NCBI GenBank assembly: GCA_900095095.1
Contig: FMBT01000327.1
Coordinates: forward strand, 248,001-312,000
Source: Fragilariopsis cylindrus CCMP1102
Taxonomy: Eukaryota > Bacillariophyta > Bacillariophyceae > Bacillariales > Bacillariaceae
DNA: 64,000 bases
Direction: 5' to 3'
The translations under genes and the position numbers were made by a program. The notes under the pieces were generated by a model. The model was not told the DNA's origin. It saw nothing but the letters and a program-made list of their open reading frames with translations, and did no database searches. Positions 11,258 through 23,900 of the stretch are shown here, piece after piece (the first letter of the stretch is position 1; each line of letters opens with the position of its first letter).

Positions 11258-13426
11258 CTTGTTGCGTGTTTGTTGTGTTGTAGTTTTCACTTCGACGTGA
11301 CGTTACTTTCGATAAAGATAGAATGACAAAAGGAAAAAGAACTACTGGTGTTTGCTCTTTGTTACTTCTGCTTGGTTGCTTTGTTCTTTGTTTGAAAAAG
11401 AGAGCTTGTTTAGATTGTGTGTGTATAATAAAGATTGTGAGTTGAAAGGTATTGGTACACGCTTATAATGAATACCCGCCGTGCAAAAGATAGATTTATT
11501 TAAAAAAAAAGGGAAACCCAAATTGCTGAGCGAACGTTCCTAGAGATGTACTATCGATTTCAAGCAAAAGAAGCGAGCACTTTTTTCCTAAGTAATACTC
11601 ATTTTTTTTCGCCGGCACTTTTAACGGCTAGCGTTAAATACGTTGAACGCACATGGTAAATTGTAAAAAGCGCTTGCATAATAAATTTTTGGAATGGCTT
11701 GCTACTGCATTTTGTTCTTCAAGTGTGAATGGCGATTTAAGTTGAGCGATCGATGAGGTATTTTACTTTAAGTAAAATAGGGTCGTGCGGTGGTCACTTG
11801 AACACGAACACATACAATTATACCGTATCAGCGATCATCTGAGATTCTACAGTAGATGATTGATTCTTTCGAAAATCTTTTCTACTACTGTAGTACTAAT
11901 CGACACTCACTTAAACAACTACAGTAGTAGGCGCTGCTTACCGTTGAATGCGGAGTACAACGCACATACAGTACTAAATCGATATTGCAAATATCAAGTG
12001 TTGGTGCCTACCTCCCGGTAAGTATGGATTAAGAGTACTTCCGTATGATAGCTGAATTTATCTAGAAAATAATTATGATACAAAAAATTCTCTATTAATC
12101 ACGCTAGGTGCGGTGCGCCTTTATTTTGCGCACAACTCACTATCATTCTTTGTCATGATGTCGATCGCATACTAAAACTTAGAATGTGATCACTTTTTCT
12201 GATACAGTATCACCGCTCGCACTACTCAGTACCAGTACTCACTATTCACTATCGTTTGCCTTTACAACAATATACGGTATGACTTTAGTAACAAAACCAC
12301 CGCATTCGGCTTGGATAAAAGGAGTACCTTCTTCCTCGCGCTCTCTGCCAAAGAATGTACGTTCCGTCCTATACTACGATGGAAGTCTCTACATACTGTA
12401 GGGATATCGAGAGAGATATTCACTTATTAGATGCATTTTTCGTATGGGTAGTCAAGTCAATCCATTCAATCAATTGCAACATTTGGTTGGTATTTTACCA
12501 ATGGTCATTGCGTCGAACCTTGGGTGAATCAGAGAGAGAGAGAGAGAGAAATACCAGATACGAGCAGGGAAGTTTGTTCGTATTTTACATCTCGTTGTAC
12601 TTCCATGCATTATGTCATGGTGTCAATCATGCTGATGCTACTACATCTTATAATACCGTGAGCCTTCTAGTACAGATCAACAATCAACAATCAACCAATT
12701 GGAACTAAGTATCTCAAGGACTTTCAGCTGAGGATGTATACCGTCAAGGTTATTCAAACCCGATACGTTATTCGAGACGCCAAGAAAGGGAGTAAATACC
12801 GAGGGAAAGATAGTGTGAAAATTGACACGACAGTTTGATATGAAATGCCTCATGCTACCACTATAACGTATGGGACACACACACACACACAAACGCTGCC
12901 GTGTTTGAAAGCGACTATCAATGTACCCCCATCTTACCCATTTGTTTCGCCCTGAATATTGAGGGCGCTTCATGCGTTGATGGAATTGATCATACAGTAT
13001 TATTATTGTGTCGTTCCTCTCCACTGTATATTGGTATTATCTCTCGTTGTAGATTCAAATATCAGACTTTAAAAGATAAAGAAGGATACATATCCGGCTA
13101 GCTTGCTAGCTTGCTAGCTAGCACTAAAATTGTGCCCATAAATTTTATGTAGATAATCGCTGGTTGATTTCAAAAGTTTCCAAACCATATACTCAACTGA
13201 ATTTTGAACGAAAGATTGTTCCAGGAAGCCTATTCTTGTCCACGTTGTGCCGGTAAAATTGTAAATAAGAAACAAGAAATGAACGAATCTTCCTCTGTTT
13301 GCAGTTAAGAATAGAGATTTAAGATTTCGCATGTAGGACATAGGTAGAGTTTACCTCCAGATGATTGAATTGAATGAATTAGCCAGTGTTGTTTACTATC
13401 TCTGACATACATTTAAATCTTCATTT

Positions 13427-13820
13427 TTAAATAGAGAGGTAGAGAGGTCTGAGGATAAATATCTGCTCTTGTTGAGTCTTGGCACTACTGGATACGTTCA
13501 AACTATTTTGAATATAAACTGTATGGTTCTTTTCCGCGGCTTTAACCTTCAAGTATTCTTTGAAGGTCCTGAACTTAGTGGGTATATTATTTGCATTGTC
13601 AGCAAGGACAATTGCTTCCATGGTTCCACCATACCAGTTTGTCCTCCTTTCAAGCCGTAGTAGGCCTTTGTGGTTATTTTGTCCATTGTTCCCTTTCTTC
13701 TTCTTTTTCCTCCTTTTTTTCATGTTGTTATGGATGTTGCTTTTGCTGTTGCTGTTGCTATTGCTATTGCTATTGCCACTGCTGCCAATACCAATGCTGG
13801 AGGTAGCTTCGAAACTTAAG
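13427..13820 (-). pseudogene. Orphan exon-like open frame, possibly a gene fragment
   Basis: Reading on the minus strand from about 13820, the frame is open through an Asn-Ser repeat (AGC-AAT units), an internal ATG at 13723, a Lys/Arg run, and then an ordinary-looking protein stretch (TNWYGGTMEAIVLADN, PTKFRTFKEYLKVKAAEKN, HTVYIQNSLNV) to a stop at 13427. The last 70 residues have balanced composition, unlike the surrounding spacer. I found no convincing upstream start. It could be the last exon of a small gene, a relic, or chance. I do not recognise the domain. Confidence 0.35.
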
Positions 13821-14106
13821 ATAAGTCAACCTAGCAATTAATAATAAAGTAATAGGTTAACTGATAGTTTACTGAACATCAAACTATAGCCACTTTAGGT
13901 ATATCATTGGCTGTGTTGATGGTTGGTTGGCATCTTATGCTCTCTTATACAATGGTTGACTTTGATCTGATGATTTAGATTAGTATTATTTGGTGAATGA
14001 AGTATCTTTGAATGATTTCATTACTACTAGTAGTTGTTCTTGATTGATTGATGCCCTGATCGTTCAATAATGATGTTGAATACAAACAATTGAAACTTTC
14101 CTCCAG

Positions 14107-14138
14107 AACAAACAAACAAACAAACAAACAAACAAACA
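14107..14138. repeat. (CAAA)n tetranucleotide microsatellite
   Basis: Seven to eight consecutive ACAA/CAAA units in the spacer upstream of paralogue B. Confidence 0.9.
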
Positions 14139-14741
14139 GATAAAAAAAATACATAATTACAATGTAGTGAAGGCATAGCTGCATCATACAAGCTACAGTA
14201 CTACAATTTAGTACCGGTAGAGATAATTATTTACATCAAGCAAAATTATTGTGAGCCACGGACAGGCGAGCACTCACGCACTTCGCTCGGTAATCAAAAA
14301 TTCAAATAATATTTTACTAAGGGGTTAAGTACGAGGACACTCGCTATTTTGCTCGCGCATAGCATAACTGCCATTGTAGTAAGTGCGTTACGACGGTAGG
14401 TACCTACTTTGTGCATGTACAATGAATGATGCATGCACAAAAAGAGAAAAGACAGAACATTCATCACAAAAACAACAACTTCCATCAAACATCAAACCAA
14501 AATATCTAATCAAATACAAATACAAAGGAAACACAGCATCTCAGGGAAGGCGTGTTGACTCAACTCAACTCACACTCCCAGTACTCCCAGTGAATCCAAA
14601 AGAAAAGCATCACTTCTCTTCAAATTAAAAACCAGTAGCGCTGTTATGCCACAATAGTTGTTTTATGATCTTCCAATCCAATCAATCTACTGCACTCATC
14701 ATTAATATTGTATCCGATATAAATATAACATCAACAACAAA

Positions 14742-17700
14742 ATGAAACGACGGAGGTCAGTGACGACGACGACGAACCCAGTTGTTGAGGTTGTCGTTGT
14801 GATTCTATATTTAATTGCCATAATATCTAAATCTTCAGTTGGAATAAACTCCTGTCATGCCTTTGTAACTCCGTCATCCTCGTCATCCCTGACTTCGAAA
14901 ACAATTTCAACATCATCAACAGCAACAACAACAAGATCATCATTAATAAATACACGACTATACGCATTCAATCGACGTGGGAGGAATGATGTAGCGGAAC
15001 GTTTGAAAAGACAACGAGACGAATTAGAAGCGAAGGCTATTAGACAAGAACTTTTAGCGGAACTGAAAGAAGCCGAATTGTCAAGAAGTAGAATCGAACG
15101 TGACATTCGAGAGGCCGAATCAAGACGACGTGCCCTGGATGAACAAACATCGAATGGACGGTATCAACTTGATAGTCTTCAGAATGGTGGATTTGGCGCT
15201 GTCAACGCTGCAAAGAAATTTTTAGACACCAACGGTAAAGGTGGCAAACGTCAACAATCAAAACTCGACCTCGAAAGAGAACGTCTTGAATCTGAATTGG
15301 ATGAATTGAGATCGAAACAAAAATCAGAAGAAGCAACAATAGCGTTAGGGCGGATTGGTGGTGTTGCAGCTGCTCTGGGTGTAGCAGCAAATATATTTAG
15401 TGGAAATAGTGATCTGATAGAATTTGGTGATGCTACGGGGTTGGGACAAATTTTTCCTTCTACAAGCAAATACTTATCGGATTTGTCGTCGTCGTCGCAA
15501 ACTGACAGTACGAAACGTGATGTTGCGATGCCATATCTTGACAAAAAGATTGTAGCTGTAAAAGCAAAAGAGGAACAACTTCGTAAGGAAGAAGCTCAAA
15601 AAAAAAAGGTGATTGAAGAAGAGAATGCGAAAATTAAAGCAGCAGAAAATGAAGCTCGTATCAAATTGGAAAAAGAAGCCAAAGAAAAAAAGGAAGTTCA
15701 AATCAAAGCAGAAAAAGAAGCCAAGGAAAAGTTTGAAAAAGAAGAAGCAGCAAAAAAGAAAGTAGCGGAACAACAAGCAGGTGCAATTGTCGCTCCGAAG
15801 GCAACACCACCACCTGTGGTAGCGACGACAACAATGACAACACCACCGACCAAAACGGTATCAAAGATAGCAACGACGACCAACGCTAAGAAGAAGGTCG
15901 TTGTTGGAAAGAACTTTGACGGATTCGTAAAGCGGGTACAAAAGGATGGACTCGTTAGCACGTTCATGACATTGGATGTCCAATCGAAAGCGACAGCTAT
16001 AGCAGGTGTATTCACGACGGGAGCAGCTGTAACGGCTTCGGTGGCTTATCAATATTTTGGTGCGTTCAAGAAGGATGACGACGATGACGACAACAATAGT
16101 AATCAAAGAAGTAAGAACAACAAAAATAATGCCTTTCCGACCAATCCTTTCGCTGGTGTAAAAAATCCTTTCAGTGGTGGTGGAGGTGGTGGAGCTATGA
16201 ACGCAAATAAGGGCCAAAATCAACAAGGGACGTCTCCTTCATTTGGAAATCAAAGACAACAAAATCAACAAGGAGCGTCTCCCTCGTTTGGAAATCAAAA
16301 ACAAAGAAATCAACAATCGCCCTCGTTTGGAAATCAAAGACAACAACAAAATAAACAAGGAACATCTCCCTCGTTTGGAAATCAAAGACAACAACAAAAT
16401 AAACAAGGGACGTCTCCCTCATTTGGAAATCAAGGACAACAACAAAATAAACAAGGGACGTCTCCCTCATTTGGAAATCCAACTGGTGGGGGTGGGCAAC
16501 GACCGCAAAATGATCAAAACAAAAAAAAAGGTGCTTCTCCCTTCTCGTCTTTTTCATTTGGTGCACCACCTCCTGCTAAATCCTCTGCTCCTGGAAACAA
16601 CTCAGCGGGATTTGGCGCTGTTCCCAAAAAGGGCGGTGTGGGACCACCGGGGACAGGACAACAAACTGGAGCGAGATTTGGTGCTTCTCCAAATAAAGGC
16701 GTTGGTTCTTCTCCAGGAAAGCAGGCAAATTCTCCATTCGGAAGTGGCTTTGGGGCTTCTCAAAAGACAGGGGCGGGACCACCTAAGGTTGGAAAACAAG
16801 GAGCTTCTCCGTTTGGATCTGGATTTGGCGCTTCCCCCAAACAGGGAACTGCACCAGCAAAACAGGGGGCTTCTCCATTTGGAGCAGGAGCAACAGCACG
16901 AAAGAATACAGCTCCAGGAAAACAGGGGGCTTCTCCATTTGGAGGTGGCTTTGGTGGTCCCCCCAAACAGGGAACGGCTCCAGGAAAGCAGGCAAATTCT
17001 CCATTCGGAGGTGGTTTGGGTGGTCCTCAAAAAACAGGCGCAGGACCTCCAAATAATACAGCCCCAGGGGGAATTCGAAATCAGGCAGCAGGAGCGGCTC
17101 CAGGAAAGCAGGCAAATTCTCCGTTTGGCGGTGCTGGGTTTGGTTCTTCTCCTAAAAAGGGAACAGCTCCAGGAAAGCAAGGTGCTTCTCCATTTGGAGG
17201 TGGCTTTGGTGGTTCCCCCAAACAGGGAGCGGCTCCAGGAAAGCAGGTAAATTCGCCATTCGGAGGTGGTTCTGGTGCTTCTCCTAAAAAGGGAACAGCT
17301 CCAGGAAAGCAAGGTGCTTCTCCATTTGGAGGTGGCTTTGGTGGTTCCCCCAAACAGGGAGGAGCTCCAGGAAAGCAGGCAAATTCTCCGTTTGGCGGTG
17401 CTGGGTTTGGTTCTTCTCCTAAAAAGGGAACAGCCCCAGGAAAGCAAGGTGCTTCTCCATTTGGAGGTGGTTTTGGTGGTCCTCCAAAGACAGGCGCAGG
17501 ACCTCCAAAGAATACAGCCCCAGGAATTCGAAATCAGGCAGCATCTTCAGCTCCAGGAAAGCAGGGAACATCTCCATTTGGAGGTGGTTTTGGTTCTTCT
17601 CCTAAACAGGGAGCCACACCACCAACTAATGCAGCTCCAGGAAAGCAGGCAAATTCTCCATTTGGAGGTGGCTTTGGTGGTCCTCCAAAGACAGGCGCAG

Positions 17701-20501
17701 GACCCCCCAAAAATACAGCCCTAGGAGGAATTCGAAATCAGGCAGCAGGAATGGCTCCAGGAAAGCAAGCAAATTCTCCATTCGGAGGTGGTTCTGGTGC
17801 TTCTCCTAAAAAGGGAGCAGCTCCAGGAAAGCAGGCAAATTCTCCATTTGGCGGTGCTGGGTTTGGTTCTTCTCCTAAAAAGGGAACAGCTCCAGGAAAG
17901 CAAGGTGCTTCTCCATTTGGAGGTGGCCTTGGTGGTCCTCCAAAGACAGGCGCAGGACCTCCAAAGAATTCATCCCCGGGAATTCGAAATCAGGCAGCAG
18001 GAACGGCTCCAGGAAAGCAAGGTGCTTCTCCGTTCGGAGGTGGTTTTGGTGGTCCTCCAAAAGCAGGCGCAGGACCCCCAAAGAATACAGCCCCAGGAAT
18101 TCGAAATCAGGCAGCATCTTCAGCTCCAGGAAAGCAGGGAACATCTCCATTTGGAGGTGGTTTTGGTTCTTCTCCTAAACAGGGAGCTGCACCACCAACT
18201 AATACAGCTCCAGGAAAGCAGGCAAATTCTCCATTTGGAGGTGGCTTTGGTGGTCCTCCAAAGACAGGCGCAGGATCCTCAGGAATTCGAAATCAAGCAG
18301 CATCTTCAGGTCCAGGAAAGCAGGCAAATTCTCCATTTGGAGGTGGCTTTGGTGGTCCTCCAAAGACAGGCGCAGGATCCTCAGGAATTCGAAATCAAGC
18401 AGCATCTTCAGCTCCAGGAAAGCAGGCAGCATCTCCATTTGGAGGTGGCTTTGGTGGTCCTCCAAAAACAGGCACAGGACCCCCAACGAATACAGCTCCA
18501 GGAAAGCAGGCAAATTCTCCATTTGGCGGTGCTGGGTTCGGTGCGTCATCAAATGGTCAAAACAATGCCAGAGCAGAAAGTCAAAACAGTGTTCGAGGTA
18601 AACAGGCAGCTTCCCCCTTTGGTGGTAGAGGTGGCGCTGGTTTCGGAGCTCAATCGAAAACGGGACCAACGCAACAAGGAAATCCTGTTCAAGGCAAACA
18701 ACCGGCATCTCCTTTTGGTGGTAAAAATCCAAATGCTGTAGGGAAACAGTCGGCATCTCCATTCGGTGCTGGTGGCGCTGGTGGCAATGGTTTCGGAGCT
18801 CGCAATAAAAATCCAAATTCTGCAGGGAAACAGTCGTCAACTTCGTTTGGTGCTAGTGGTGCTGGTTTCGGAGCTACGCCAAAAACATCAGATCAATTAT
18901 CGTCATCCCCTCCTTTCGGACGTCGACAAGAACCACAAGGACGTCAGTCGTCACAGGAAAGGCGTTCCGAATCAAAACAAGCGTCTTCGCCTTTCGGTAA
19001 TAACCAACAATCTTCTCCGACATCGTCGACAACAGGTGGGTTTGGTATCGATGATCTGAAGAAACGTGTCAACCAACAAACACCTCCATCGACGATCGGT
19101 CGGAATCCGGGTGCAAATACGGGTAGTTTTTCTTCATCGCAAGATCCGAGGCAGAGGTCTCAACAGCAGACGCAGCAGCAACCAAGACGACAACAGCCCA
19201 ATGATTTTAATGCTGCAGGTGCTAACGGCGAAATAATGAATCGATCGGGTAGTAACAACGAAAGAGCGACAACAGAAAAGAAGGACAACCAAGGTTTTTT
19301 CGGTGGATTTGGAAATAAAAAAGATAATCAAAATCAGAATCAAGGCGGTTTCTTTGGTGGTTTCGGTTCGAAACAGAAACCAGCATCTCCTCCTGCTCGG
19401 TCCCAGAGTCAAGGGGAAATTAGACTCGATACCAACGCAGAAGCAGAAAGACTTCGTTCTGATGAACGAGCAGGTCGTCTGGAGCAAGCTCGTATGGAAG
19501 GCATCGAAGAAGCTAGAAGAGAAGAACAGCGAAGACGTCAAATAGAGGAAGGTCAAATGGACAAACAGCGACTGCAGGTTGAATCTCGAGCACGAATGAA
19601 AGCAGAAAAAAACATGTCGGAAGCCAAGAAATTCGAAGCGGTCAATGGTGCAATCGCTGCTAGTGACGACAATTACGTCCCACCCCAAACCGTGCTAGAC
19701 TCGAAAAATATTGGACCGCTTCTCGAACAAGTGGACGGACCTTCAATGTACGAGTACGATGGCAGAGAGAAAACGTATAGTGGACGCAGCAACAAAATAT
19801 ATGGTGGGAGTGCGTTAGATATTCCGATTCGAGTTTCGGCGCCTGGCTCTATCGTCGAATACACTATAGAAAAGAAATCCTATGATTTTGGATTAGGGAT
19901 CACTGCCAAGTTGGATCAAGGTGGGGCAACGGTAGTTAAGGTACGCATATCTGAAAAATACTGGAAAGGCTAGAATAATTTATAGTTTTTTATCTCTCAC
20001 ACTTGTTCTGTTCTTTCTGTTTATCTCGATGTCTCTCTTGATGTAACGATTACGAAGCCTATCACTCCTTTTGATGGCAAGGATGCCGTGGCGGATCGGC
20101 CAAGACAAAAGACCCAATCCGACCAGGTTTTGGTTGGTGCCGGAAGTGTTCCGTGTACGCTAAATTTCAAGTTCGAGAACAAGTTCTCGTGGATCACTGA
20201 AGTGAGTTACAAGATCCGCGTCATTCCTCCTTCGTCTGAAATGGTTTTGACTGGGCGTAGACGTCGTGCCACTGCCTGCCTGCAGGCCCTCGACAATGAT
20301 ATAGGTCAAACGAATATGAGACTCAACGAAGTGTATAACCAAGGGAGTATTTTACAGAACGAAGCCGAAGCCTTGGCCCAACAAGTGCAGATGATGGAGA
20401 GTAATTTACAGCAAACAAGAGAGACGGAATGGAACATTCGGATGTCGGAAGATGAGTCGAATGCTAGTCGTGCTGCTACTAGTAACAGATTTGAATTTTA
20501 A
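14742..20501 (+). CDS. Paralogue B: presequence, PYLD box, SPFG-repeat and GOLD-like scaffold protein
   Basis: Exons 14742-19940 and 20058-20501 are joined by a 117-base intron (GTACGC donor, AAG acceptor, phase 0); 1880 residues. Order: hydrophobic signal ending CHAF-V (plastid-type site near residue 45); charged helix 85-200; Gly/Ala hydrophobic segment (RIGGVAAALGVAANIF, about 205); AMPYLDKKI near 263; Lys/Glu coiled coil 265-350; second hydrophobic segment (AIAGVFTTGAAVTASVAYQ, about 415-440); then about 900 residues of repeats: first GTSPSFGNQ units, then about 25 ASPFG/NSPFGGGFG units with PPKTGAGPP and APGKQ linkers. A charged coil (about 1560-1640) and a GOLD-like domain follow: IPIRVSAPGSIVEYTIEKKS, YDFGLGI, intron, CTLNFKFENKFSW, VSYKIRVIPPS. 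The tail is helical. GOLD domains act in Golgi and lipid-transfer proteins; here I infer a binding module on a membrane-tethered disordered scaffold. It has no disabling shift. Confidence 0.82.
16200..18545 (+). repeat. Coding minisatellite of SPFG units in paralogue B
   Basis: Tandem units, mostly 60-75 bases, encode (A/N/T)SPFGG(G/A)(F/S)G plus a Pro-Lys-Gly linker. Longer composite units add a GIRNQAASS segment and recur at least six times (about 17070, 17520, 17730, 17980, 18090, 18285, 18385). Near-identity at the DNA level, including silent positions, points to recent expansion. Because units lack stops in other frames, both strands carry long shadow frames. Confidence 0.9.
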
Positions 20502-20958
20502 AATGGTTTGCTCTCGACGTTCGGATCGCGCTCTAAAAAAGACGCATTTTATTTGTTTTTTATGTAGTAGATATAAGTTTTATTTGATAATAGTATAGGG
20601 GGACTAAATAACGAAAGTAGAAAGTAAACAAACTTTTTTTAGGAACATTGTCATCTTTCATACAACGATAAGGCAGTATACACTTATTTAATAGGTCATA
20701 CTTCTGTCATATTTAGAAAGTTCTCCTACTTTAGAGGAGGAGTATTTTGTTACACGATTGACTATGGCAACTTTATATTAGAGACGTAAACTAAGATCGA
20801 ATTAGTTGTTTTGGGGATAATAAGGTGCTACGATTTGGTAAGATCCGCAGTAGCTGATGTTTCACACAAACTTGATTTTATAAGCTGACACTACACTAAA
20901 AACATGACTCGATCAATGTGATAGCCTAAATAATACAGCTATCAATTATTCATTTTCC
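20502..20958. other. Convergent 3' spacer between paralogues B and C
   Basis: 457 AT-rich bases between two convergent stop codons. I see no gene. The 3' untranslated regions and polyadenylation sites of both genes must lie here. Confidence 0.55.
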
Positions 20959-23900
20959 TCACTCCTCTTCATCGCGAATCACATCCATTGCTCGCTTTCT
21001 TGCCTTCTCGAGATCTTTCAAGCGATCCCGTTCCATAATTACATTTTCCCTCTCGTCACGACCATCTTTGCCACCATTTTGAGAATATGCTGATGCAGCG
21101 AATGGTTTAGGCGCAGATGTGGTTCCATAGCTTTGATTACTTGGCGCTACAGGTGGGTTATCAGCTATTTTGGGCGGAACGGGTTGATTTATTGTAGACT
21201 GAGGAAGATTTGTCGACACGGAGGATGGATTGCCCAATGAACTCGCAGGGGGTGCTCCGAAAGAGAAACTCGATGGTGCTGCTCTTGGTGGGGCATTTGT
21301 TCCGAAAGATCCATAGCTTTTGCTGCTCGCTTGATCTTGTGACGGCGAATCGTTCGATGAAATAGTGTTTTGTGAAGGCGTTGAGTACACAGAAAAGCTT
21401 GACGACGGGGCTTTTGGCTTTGTCTTCATCCCATATGGCGAGAAAGATTTCTTGCTCTCTTGACCTTGTAGAGGGCGGACGAAATTACCGCTGTCGCTAT
21501 TATTATTACTACTTCGACTCATCGGATCACCTTTTTTATCTTCCTGTGTCGATAAAGTAGCAGGATAAGGGATGGATGGAGATGTACTATCATAAGAAGA
21601 AGTAGATGAACTTGTAATTGTATCCGCAGTCGTTGATGGTTGAGGAGTCATAGGAACTCCAAAAGAAGGAGAAGGAACTCCAAATCTTGCTACGGTACTA
21701 GTAGATTGGTCGGTAGACAATTTAACCGTAGTTGATGGAGAATTGAACATGGATCGAGAAACAGGTTTTCTCCCGAATGGCGAAAACGAAGTTTTGGGGC
21801 GGCCACTTGTTGTAGATGCAGGCACAGCATTCTCGTCATTTACATATCCCTTATTTTTTTCTTGGCCGCCACCACCATTTTTGTTTTGTCTTCCTCCCAA
21901 GCTTGAATATACATCATCTAAAGACGAATAGTTGTTTGCCTTTGAAGTTGGAGCCATATAGACCGGGCCAGTTGAAGAGAATGGAAACTGACTTTTTTGC
22001 ATATTTTTCACCGACGATATAGACGACGGATTGTCTGAAGGTGCATTATTTTTAGCTCTCGTCGGCTCTTGAGAAGGAGAATCTTTGATATTCTCAAATA
22101 TTTCCTTTCCTTCGTCAACAATTCCTGATGCAGCATTGATTGCTCGCTTTCTCAGATCTTCCAGCTTTTTGAAACGTAATCTTTCTTTCTGCGCGAATTC
22201 TTCTTCGTCTCGATTTAATGCTTGTGCCGAAACACGACGATTAACCTCAGCTAGTCGACTATTTTCCGTCCGACGTTCTTGTTGTTCTTGCTCTTTTTTT
22301 GATAGTGCGTCTGAAGTAGACAACGGAGCTCTAACCGAAGGGGGGAAACTTCCAGCATTAGTTAGAGAAGATGGCTTTGCAACCCGTTCGAATGGAGAGA
22401 AAGACTGCTTAGGTTTGATCGAAGATTCGTCTTTTGTAGATAACGGACTGGTAGGAGTACCAAAGGAACTATTTGATGCCGTTTGAGACGACGGACTGGT
22501 AGGATTATTAGTAACAAGGGAACCACTTGGTGACGTTTGAGACGATGTCTTGGGAATTACCCCAAATGGTGAAAAGGATTGCTTGGGTGTTGCATCTGTC
22601 TTCACAGAACCTCCAAAGCCATCTCCAAATGGAGAATTTGCCTGCTTTAATGGAGCTGTAAACTTTGGAAATTCCGCTCCCTGTTTTGGTGCAGCTCCTG
22701 CTCCAAAAGGCGAAGCTACTCGACTAGCACCCACCTTTGGAGGAGCCCCAAACCCTGCACCAACAGGAGAAGCTGCCTGCTTGGAGTCTGTAGTTGCAAC
22801 TTTTCCTTCCTGCTCGTTAGATGTTTCAGGTGGAGCATCATATGAAGTGCTACTTCTCATTGTTGAAGGTGGTTTGATAGAACTCTGAAATGGCGAAAAA
22901 GATTGCTTGGGCTTAATTGAAGATTCGGTCTTTGTAGATAACGAACTAGAAGGATCACGTTCAAATGGAGAGAAAGACTGCTTGGATTGAGACAACGGAT
23001 TTGTAGGACTACCTGAATTTTCAGTTCGACCAAAAGGAGAAAACGATTGCTTGGGTTTGTTTGTAGTTTCATCAATCTTAATAGGTTCTTGGCTGATCGA
23101 ATCCGATGATTTTCTTCCGATTAGTGCTGTAACCTTAGGTTGGGACCATAAATCTGTTGAGGTTGTCGACTGCGAAGATGATGGTTCTTTGTTGTTGTTG
23201 TTGTTGAAGTCATCTTTATCTTTCTGTGCGTTCTCTTCTTGTATGTTGTCCTCCCTTTCTTTAGCATCGTTTAAAGACCTTTTGACAGCAGTCACGCTTC
23301 CACCAACTATTAATGTCGCAGCAGCTAATCCACCTACAACACCTGGAGATATATTTAGTTGCTGCAACAAAGTTCGTAATTTCTCTATATCGAAATCAGG
23401 CAATGATGCTCCTTTTCCGGTAACGGTAGCATACCGTTGTTGCTGCTTTGGTATCGCGGCTCTCAATTCCGCCAATCTTTCTTTTTCTTTTTGTGTAACT
23501 TGTTCCAGTCGAAGACGTTCTTCTTCGTATTTGGATGCAGCCCTCGCTTCCTCTTCCGCTCTTTTCTTAGCCTGGACTTCCGCTTTAGCTTTGACAGCAG
23601 CAGCCTCTTTTTCAGCTTGCTTATTAGCCTCGGCTTCAGCTTGCTTCTTAGCCTCGGATTCAGCTTTCTTCGTTGCTACTTCAAATCGCAAACGCTCTTC
23701 TTCATCTGAGATTGCTTTCAATCGATTTTCTTCCTGTGCTATCGACGATTCCCTTTTAAATCTGAGCTCCTCAATTTCACCTTGCCTTATTGTCAATTTA
23801 TCCCGTTTGTTTCTTAAACTATTAGTATAACGTTGTTGTTGCCGTGGATTCATCGCTGCTCTTCTGTTAGTTTCTGCTACTTTTTCTATTTGAGTTTCTA

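Larger units (their letters stand above)
11258..14741. other. 3.5 kb spacer with small repeats
   Basis: Spacer between the secreted-protein gene and paralogue B. It contains three copies of CTACAGTAG or its complement (11847, 11885, 11919), GA and CA microsatellites (about 12534-12550 and 12872-12892), a GCTAGCTT/GCTAGC cluster (13098-13122), a CAAA array (14107-14138) and an exon-like stretch at 13427-13820 listed separately. Other open frames here lack start context, composition or motif support. Confidence 0.55.

Noticed and set aside
12355-12708. 117-codon open frame
   Set aside because: Crosses a GA microsatellite (about 12534-12550), has no domain, signal or plausible splice partner.
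16243-18741. Long open frames in other frames and on the opposite strand across the SPFG region (for example 16243-17250 plus, 16602-17447 minus, 17788-18741 plus)
   Set aside because: They arise because the repeat unit lacks stops in several frames. Their composition is an artefact of the repeat, and the frame of paralogue B has the presequence, coil and GOLD context.
14742-20501. Reading the SPFG/SFG repeats as an FG-nucleoporin
   Set aside because: The N-terminal signal and plastid-type site, two hydrophobic segments and C-terminal GOLD-like domain do not fit a known nucleoporin. The resemblance is kept only as an analogy for sticker behaviour.
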